Part shown: positions 59,408 to 64,000 of the stretch, in pieces
How the letters are laid out: each line of letters opens with the position of its first letter
How positions within the stretch are numbered: the first letter of the stretch is position 1
Source of the DNA: Actinoplanes couchii
Lineage (GTDB): Bacteria; Actinomycetota; Actinomycetes; Mycobacteriales; Micromonosporaceae
Reading direction: 5' to 3'
Assembly: GCF_016862075.1 (NCBI RefSeq)
Contig: NZ_BOMG01000110.1
Span: forward strand, 1 to 64,000
Length of the DNA: 64,000 nucleotides
Notes under the pieces: generated by a model
The model's database searches: none
Told to the model about the DNA's origin: nothing
Seen by the model: only the letters and a program-made list of their open reading frames with translations
Translations under genes and position numbers: made by a program

Positions 59408-60466
59408 GTGCTGAAGTCACGCCGCGGACTGCTCGCCGTTGGCATCTCCGCAGCTGTCGTCGCCTCCATCGGAGTCGTGTCGACGCTCAACGCGGGCGCG
59501 GAGCAGATCCCGGCGCCGGCCGTCGCCTCCGCCGCGGCGGAAACCGAACCGACCCCGCCGGCGCGGCTGCCCTGGGGCGCGCTGCCGGAGGACCTGGAGA
59601 CCGGGCGCGACGGCGCGAGCAGCAGATCCCTCAAGGCGGCCGGTCTGGACGCCGCTCCCGACACCGCCGGCGCCGAAGCGGGTGAGGAGCACGCCCCGAA
59701 GGGGATCGCCACCCGCCGGGGCGGCCGCAAGTCGGAGCGCGTCACGGCGCCGCCGCCCAAGCCGCCGGCGATGCGCACGGCGACCACGACGGCGGCGAAG
59801 AAGGCCGACGAGGCGACCGTCCACTACCTCTACAACATGGGCTCGCAGGCGGCGGTGACCGAAGGTGCCTACGCCAACATGACCATCAGCAAGCCGTCGC
59901 TGGGCAAGGCCGACTACCACTCGCTCGCCGAGATCGCCATCCAGTCGGCGGACAACCTGCAGGTCGTCGAGGTCGGCTGGATGGTGAACCGGAACGTCAA
60001 CGGCGACGAGGACCCGCACCTGTTCGTCTACCACTGGGCCGACGGCAAGCCCGGCTGCTACAACGGCTGCGGATTCGTGCAGTACAGCGCGAACATCAAG
60101 CCCGGCGCCACCCTGCCGCAGGACACCATGAAGAAGGTCGGCATCCAGTACAACGCCGGCGGCTGGTGGGTCGCGTACGAGTCGGAGTGGGTCGGCTACT
60201 TCCCGGACAAGCTCTGGGCCACCAGCGGCTTCACCAAGAGCGGCAACGTCCAGATGTTCGGTGAGGTGGCCGCGGCCAGCCCGAAGCCGTGCACCCAGAT
60301 GGGCAACGGCCTGACCCCGGACGACACGAACGCCTCCCGGTTCAGCAGCGTCACCTACCTGAACGGGCCGACGGCGGAGCTGGCCGTCAGCAGCACCACG
60401 GACGTCTACACCGTGTCGCGGCTGAGCACCCGCGCCTTCCGCTACGGCGGCCCCGGAGTCTGCTGA
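59408..60466 (+). CDS. Secreted neprosin-family prolyl endopeptidase
   Basis: The 352-residue protein has an N-terminal signal or anchor segment (LLAVGISAAVVASIGVVSTL), a disordered pro-region of about 110 residues rich in Ala, Pro and Lys, and a C-terminal neprosin (DUF239) domain from about residue 135. The two catalytic glutamates of the family are probably Glu175 in SLAEIAIQ and Glu258 or Glu260 in YESEWVGYFPDKLW. Four cysteines (CYNGC and others) suggest disulfides. It probably cleaves after proline outside the cell. The GTG start at 59408 has GAGGACGG upstream. A terminator follows. Confidence 0.85.
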   Translation: MLKSRRGLLAVGISAAVVASIGVVSTLNAGAEQIPAPAVASAAAETEPTPPARLPWGALPEDLETGRDGASSRSLKAAGLDAAPDTAGAEAGEEHAPKGIATRRGGRKSERVTAPPPKPPAMRTATTTAAKKADEATVHYLYNMGSQAAVTEGAYANMTISKPSLGKADYHSLAEIAIQSADNLQVVEVGWMVNRNVNGDEDPHLFVYHWADGKPGCYNGCGFVQYSANIKPGATLPQDTMKKVGIQYNAGGWWVAYESEWVGYFPDKLWATSGFTKSGNVQMFGEVAAASPKPCTQMGNGLTPDDTNASRFSSVTYLNGPTAELAVSSTTDVYTVSRLSTRAFRYGGPGVC

Positions 60467-60480
60467 CCAGCGTCTTCAAG

Positions 60481-60518
60481 ATCGATGCCCGGTACCCGAA
60501 AGGGTGCCGGGCATCGAT
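60481..60518 (+). terminator. Hairpin terminator after the neprosin gene
   Basis: Arms of 17 bases (60481-60497 and 60502-60518) pair with a single wobble around a GAAA tetraloop, and a short T-rich stretch follows. Confidence 0.88.
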
Positions 60519-60612
60519 GTTTCCGTCTTCCGCGGGCGCTCGTTGAACCGGTCCACATGCCACGATGTACATCCGGGTGGACGGGCCCAACCCGAGGGGA
60601 GAGCTGGCGCCG

Positions 60613-61134
60613 ATGAAGCGACGGGTGAGCCCCGACGAGCAACTGATGACCGCGCTCTACACCGAACACTATGCCGTCTTGATCAACTTTGTCTCCCGCT
60701 ACGTGTCGGACCGGCACAAAGCGGAGGACGTGGTTCAGGAGACGTTGTTGCGGGCTTGGAAGCACATCGACCACCTCGACCCGGAACCGGGACGAACCAG
60801 GTCGTACCTGCTCACCATCGCCCGCAACGTGGTGACCAACGCGTGGCGCGCCGAACAGCGCCGACCACGCCTGGTCGCCGATGAGAACGCGGTCAACTCG
60901 GTGCCGTCGGCTGACAATGTTGATCAAATGGTGGAAGGCTGGCTGGTGGCGGAGGCGCTGGAGCGACTCTCGCCGGAACACCGGGCGGTCATCCAGGCGA
61001 TGTACTACGAGGGGCAGAGCGTGGCGGACGCGGCGCGGAAACTGTCGGTGCCGGAGGGCACGGTCAAATCACGCGCCTACTACGCCGTACGAGCGTTACG
61101 CACGGTATTTGAAGAGATGGGGATGCTTCGATGA
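60613..61134 (+). CDS. ECF-type RNA polymerase sigma factor
   Basis: The 173-residue protein has region 2 (LYTEHYAVLINFVSRYV, HKAEDVVQETLLRAWKH) and region 4 (LERLSPEHRAVIQAMYYEGQ, SVADAARKLSVPEGTVKSRA), the ECF layout, resembling the SigL group. ATG 60613 is chosen because it gives the normal N-terminus; GGGGAG is about ten bases upstream. Its end overlaps the anti-sigma gene (ATGA). It likely directs envelope or secretion genes, perhaps including the secreted proteases nearby, which is inference. Confidence 0.9.
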   Translation: MKRRVSPDEQLMTALYTEHYAVLINFVSRYVSDRHKAEDVVQETLLRAWKHIDHLDPEPGRTRSYLLTIARNVVTNAWRAEQRRPRLVADENAVNSVPSADNVDQMVEGWLVAEALERLSPEHRAVIQAMYYEGQSVADAARKLSVPEGTVKSRAYYAVRALRTVFEEMGMLR

Positions 61135-61856
61135 GCGACCTCGACGAACACGGAGCGCTGCACAGGTTGCTCGGCGGGTACCTCCTCGGTGGACTCGACG
61201 AAGCGGACACCGAGAAGCTCGACGAGCACCTGCACGACTGCGCCGACTGCCGGGCCGAGCTCGACCTGCTGGCGCCGGTCCCGGAGATGCTCCAGCACCT
61301 GCCGGACGCACGGCACATCGGCGGTGGCGCCGCCCTCGCGGTCGGCCCGACGGCCCGGCCCAGTCCACAGAACATCGAGAGTCTGCTCGGCCGGATGCGG
61401 GCCGAGAAGTACAAGGAGACCCGGGTCAACCGGGTGCGCTGGCTCGCCGCCGCCTCGGTCACGCTGATCGCCGCCGCGGCCATCGGCTACGGGATCATGA
61501 CCAACACCGGCCAGACCCCGGGCGCTCCGGATCCGGGGGTGGTGGCGCTGCCCAGCGCGGTCAGCGCCCAGTTCCAGCCGGCTCCGGGCAACGGGCTGAC
61601 CGGCACCGCCGCGGTGGTCCCGAAGAAGTGGGGCGTCGAGGTGTCCCTGGCGGTCACCCGGATGTCCGGCGACGGGCCGTTCCTGTGCCTGGTCCGGATG
61701 AAGGACGGCAGCACCCAGCAGGCCGCGGCCTGGGGTGACAGCGCCGACGGCGAGGCCAAGCTGACCGGCGCGAGTTCGGCGCAGATGTCCGACGTCGCGG
61801 CCATATTGATCACCGACCGGGACGGGAAGGTGCTCGGGACGGCATCGATGGCCTGA
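61131..61856 (+). CDS. Zinc-finger anti-sigma factor
   Basis: The 241-residue membrane protein begins with an anti-sigma zinc-binding domain (LLGGYLLGGLDEADTEKL then HLHDCADC, the HxxxCxxC motif, at about residues 10-45). One membrane segment lies near 105-122 (WLAAASVTLIAAAAIGYGIM). An extracytoplasmic RskA-like domain follows (QPAPGNGLTGTAAVVPKKWG). It holds the ECF sigma factor inactive at the membrane until a signal outside releases it. Overlap with the sigma gene is four bases. Confidence 0.92.
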   Translation: MSDLDEHGALHRLLGGYLLGGLDEADTEKLDEHLHDCADCRAELDLLAPVPEMLQHLPDARHIGGGAALAVGPTARPSPQNIESLLGRMRAEKYKETRVNRVRWLAAASVTLIAAAAIGYGIMTNTGQTPGAPDPGVVALPSAVSAQFQPAPGNGLTGTAAVVPKKWGVEVSLAVTRMSGDGPFLCLVRMKDGSTQQAAAWGDSADGEAKLTGASSAQMSDVAAILITDRDGKVLGTASMA

Positions 61857-61879
61857 AAGCGGTTGCCGGGGCGGGTTGA

Positions 61880-62911
61880 ATGGAGATCATGAGACTTCGC
61901 CCCGGTGACCGTGTCGCGGTCGTGTCCCCGTCGTTCGCGGCGCCCGCGCTCTTCCCCGCCGTCCACGAGCTGGCCATGAAGCGGCTGCGCGAGGAGTTCG
62001 GCCTGGAGCCGGTCGAGTACCCGACCACCAGGCGGTTCGGCGCCTCTCCGCAGGACCGGGCCGCCGACCTGACGGCGGCCTACGCGGACCCGTCGATCCG
62101 GGCGGTCCTGGCCGTCGTCGGTGGTGACGACCAGCTCACCGTGCTGCCGTTTCTGGACCCGGCGCCGTTCCGGGCCGATCCCAAGCCGTTCTTCGGCTAC
62201 TCGGACAACACCAACCTGCTGAACTGGCTGTGGAATCAGGGCGTGAAGTCCTTCCATGGCGGGTCCACAATGGTTCACATCGGGCGCGAATACCCCACTG
62301 ATCCCCTTCATGCGGCCTCGTTGCGCGCGGCCCTCTTCGACGGTGGCGACCTGGAGATCACGCCGGTGGCCGAGTTCTCCGAGGAGGAGATCGGCTGGGA
62401 CGACCCGCGGGCGTTGACCGAAACGTCACCGCCGGCGCCGAGCCCGGGACGGCACTGGCACCAGCCGGACCGGACGGTCACCGCGAAGACCTGGGGTGGC
62501 AACCTGGAGATCCTGCACTGGAATCTGGCGGCCGGCCGGTGGATCCTGCCGAACGAGCGGTACGCCGGATCGATCCTGTTGCTGGAGACCTCCGAGGAGA
62601 TGCCGCCCGGTGCGGAGGTGTTCCGGATGCTGCGCAACTTCGGCGAGCGCGGTCTGCTGGAGCAGTTCCCGGCGGTGCTGGTGGCGACGGCCAAGGCCAC
62701 CGCGCTGTTCGAGCCCCGGCCGGTGGCGGAACGGCAGAAATATCGGGACGAGCAGCGTGAAGCGGTGCTGAGAGCGTTCGCCATCTATCACCCCGAGGCA
62801 ATGATCACCTTTGGAATCGATTTCGGACACACGTCACCGCAGTGGATTCTTCCGTACGGCGGCCAAATGACCGTCGATGGACCGGGTCGCCGAATCATCG
62901 CTCACTACTAG
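61880..62911 (+). CDS. S66 serine peptidase, LD-carboxypeptidase/MccF-like
   Basis: The 343-residue protein has the Ser-Glu-His triad of peptidase family S66: Ser108 in FGYSDNTNL, Glu210 in WGGNLEIL and His317 in FGHTSPQW. Members trim tetrapeptides of recycled peptidoglycan (LdcA) or cleave microcin C-like compounds (MccF). No signal peptide is present, so it works in the cytoplasm. ATG 61880 is used; ATG 61889 is also possible. A promoter may lie in the 23 bases after the anti-sigma gene or it may be read through from there. Confidence 0.9.
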   Translation: MEIMRLRPGDRVAVVSPSFAAPALFPAVHELAMKRLREEFGLEPVEYPTTRRFGASPQDRAADLTAAYADPSIRAVLAVVGGDDQLTVLPFLDPAPFRADPKPFFGYSDNTNLLNWLWNQGVKSFHGGSTMVHIGREYPTDPLHAASLRAALFDGGDLEITPVAEFSEEEIGWDDPRALTETSPPAPSPGRHWHQPDRTVTAKTWGGNLEILHWNLAAGRWILPNERYAGSILLLETSEEMPPGAEVFRMLRNFGERGLLEQFPAVLVATAKATALFEPRPVAERQKYRDEQREAVLRAFAIYHPEAMITFGIDFGHTSPQWILPYGGQMTVDGPGRRIIAHY

Positions 62912-63074
62912 GCTGGTGTTCGTAACAAATCCGGGGCAAACTCCTTGATCAGATCGACCCGTGGCGATTTTCGTCTCGGGTCGAACTCTGTCCTGAGGGA
63001 GGCGCGCGACGTCCGAGCCTCGCACCACCGTGCCCGGCCGGGGTCGTACGCGCGGCACGGAGGAGGCAGCCCGC

Positions 63075-64000
63075 GTGGGCTCAGAAAAGTCAATCAGGCG
63101 GTTCACCGCCGCAGCAGGCATCGGCGTGCTCATGACGGTGGCGGGGGTCGGTACCGCCACCGGAGCGTCCGCCGCACCGGGTGACCAGCGGTTCGAGCCG
63201 GTCCCGGCCGGTTCAAAGATCAACAATCTGCCGGCCGGCATGCGCGACCGGCAGGTCACGGTGATGGTCGAGCTGAGCGAGGAGCCGGTCGCGGTCGTCG
63301 ACGCGGCCGCCACGGAACCGCTGACCACGACCCAGAAGAAGCAGCGCCGGGAGCGGATCCGCACCGAGCAGACGCCTGTCGAGAAGAAGGCCCGTCAGCT
63401 CGGCGGCACGGTTCTCGGCGCGTACCAGGACGCGTACAACGGCATCAAGGTCCGGGTCGCCGCGGACAAGCTGGAGACGCTCGCCGCCGAGACCGGCGTG
63501 GTCAAGGTGCACGCGCTCCAGTTGGTCAAGCCGGACAACACCCGCGGTGCGGCATTGATCGGCGCCCCGGCGGTGTGGAGCGCGCCGGACAACGTGCGTG
63601 GTGAGGGCATCAAGGTCGCGGTCATCGACAGCGGCATCGACTACACCCACGCCGACTTCGGCGGACCGGGCACCCCGGCGGCGTACGAGGCCGCCCACGC
63701 CACCGAGACCGCCGCGCCCGACCCGAAGCTGTTCGGCGCCAAGGCCCCGAAGATCAAGGGTGGTATCGACCTGGTCGGCGACACCTACGACGCCGACCCG
63801 GCCAGCGCGTCCTACCAGCCGGTGCCGAAGCCGGACGCCAACCCGCTGGACTGCGGCGGGCACGGCACCCACGTGGCCGGCACGATCGGCGGCTACGGCG
63901 TGCTGGCCGACGGCACCACGTACCAGGGCGCCTACGACAACTCCACGATCAACGCCAAGTCGTGGATCATCGGCCCGGGTGTGGCCCCGAAGGCGGACCT
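63075..64000 (+). CDS. Secreted S8 (subtilisin-like) serine protease, 3' end outside window
   Basis: The frame starts at GTG 63075, with AGGAGG eight bases upstream, and is open to the end of the window. The signal peptide ends near ATGASAAP. A propeptide of the inhibitor I9 type follows (VMVELSEEPVAVVDAA, YNGIKVRVAADKLETLAA). The protease domain shows Asp185 in VIDSGIDYTHADFGG and His263 in CGGHGTHVAGTIGG. The catalytic serine must lie past the window end. A protease-associated insertion seems to begin after HVAGTIGGYG. It is a secreted enzyme, probably for protein use outside the cell. Confidence 0.9.
   Translation, partial: MGSEKSIRRFTAAAGIGVLMTVAGVGTATGASAAPGDQRFEPVPAGSKINNLPAGMRDRQVTVMVELSEEPVAVVDAAATEPLTTTQKKQRRERIRTEQTPVEKKARQLGGTVLGAYQDAYNGIKVRVAADKLETLAAETGVVKVHALQLVKPDNTRGAALIGAPAVWSAPDNVRGEGIKVAVIDSGIDYTHADFGGPGTPAAYEAAHATETAAPDPKLFGAKAPKIKGGIDLVGDTYDADPASASYQPVPKPDANPLDCGGHGTHVAGTIGGYGVLADGTTYQGAYDNSTINAKSWIIGPGVAPKAD

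Noticed and set aside
60541..60568. ECF-type autoregulatory promoter (TGAACC and CGATGT)
   Set aside because: The spacing of about 13 bases is too short for an ECF promoter, so the match may be chance.
1..64000. tRNA, rRNA, prophage or complete insertion sequence
   Set aside because: No cloverleaf with CCA-compatible arms, no rRNA sequence, no phage structural gene and no DDE transposase was noticed; only the Rpn-like gene hints at mobility.

Overview
The window is a stretch of chromosome from a very GC-rich actinobacterium, most likely a member of the Micromonosporaceae (Actinoplanes-like). This rests on the base composition, frequent GTG/TTG starts, the futalosine route to menaquinone (MqnD, MqnB), SepH, DUF3027, DUF2530 and DUF4230 proteins, and actinobacterial c-di-AMP riboswitches. 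From memory, the order XPB helicase / helicase-associated protein / CspB / MFS / MarR / SepH / SerC / citrate synthase 2 resembles the Mycobacterium tuberculosis Rv0861c-Rv0889c region, so much of the window looks like conserved core chromosome with accessory genes between.

Layout. 1-8 kb: end of a secreted protein, an MFS exporter, a Nudix hydrolase, a two-gene-plus-Ku non-homologous end-joining set (Ku; LigD split into separate ligase and polymerase genes), then a trpB-trpA-GntR operon behind a promoter covered by a 29-bp palindrome. 8-15.5 kb: secreted Ig-like protein, XPB-type helicase and its partner, separated by an Rpn-like PD-(D/E)XK gene that looks inserted, then a 66-residue ORF and CspB. 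15.5-27 kb: MqnD, a secreted amidohydrolase/MFS/GH1 glucosidase operon, TetR, MFS, MqnB with a long-tailed MFS-like protein, DUF3027 and DUF2530. 27-34 kb: purine permease, MarR/MFS efflux pair, RTX-like secreted protein, ThpR-like 2H phosphoesterase and SepH.

34-43 kb: citrate synthase 2 and SerC, divergent PdxH, MFS, aldose epimerase, nitroreductase, acyl-CoA dehydrogenase, DUF4230 and PspC proteins. 43-50.6 kb: CDP-alcohol phosphatidyltransferase, a MalK-type ATPase, an RsbW-like kinase, and a beta-phosphoglucomutase/GH65 phosphorylase pair for disaccharide phosphorolysis. 50.6-53.2 kb: two divergent secreted coiled-coil paralogues, each behind its own c-di-AMP (ydaO-type) riboswitch. 53.2-58.5 kb: a TagGH-like polymer exporter with a divergent TetR gene, PnuC/NadR salvage of nicotinamide riboside, and a lipoprotein. 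58.5-64 kb: cysteine dioxygenase, a neprosin-type secreted protease, an ECF sigma/anti-sigma pair, an S66 peptidase and the start of a secreted S8 protease that runs off the window.

No tRNA, rRNA, CRISPR array, prophage or intact insertion sequence was seen. A recurring feature is short tandem repeats placed at or over stop codons (about 21.6, 23.1 and 42.5 kb; a similar one lies between Ku and the Nudix gene).
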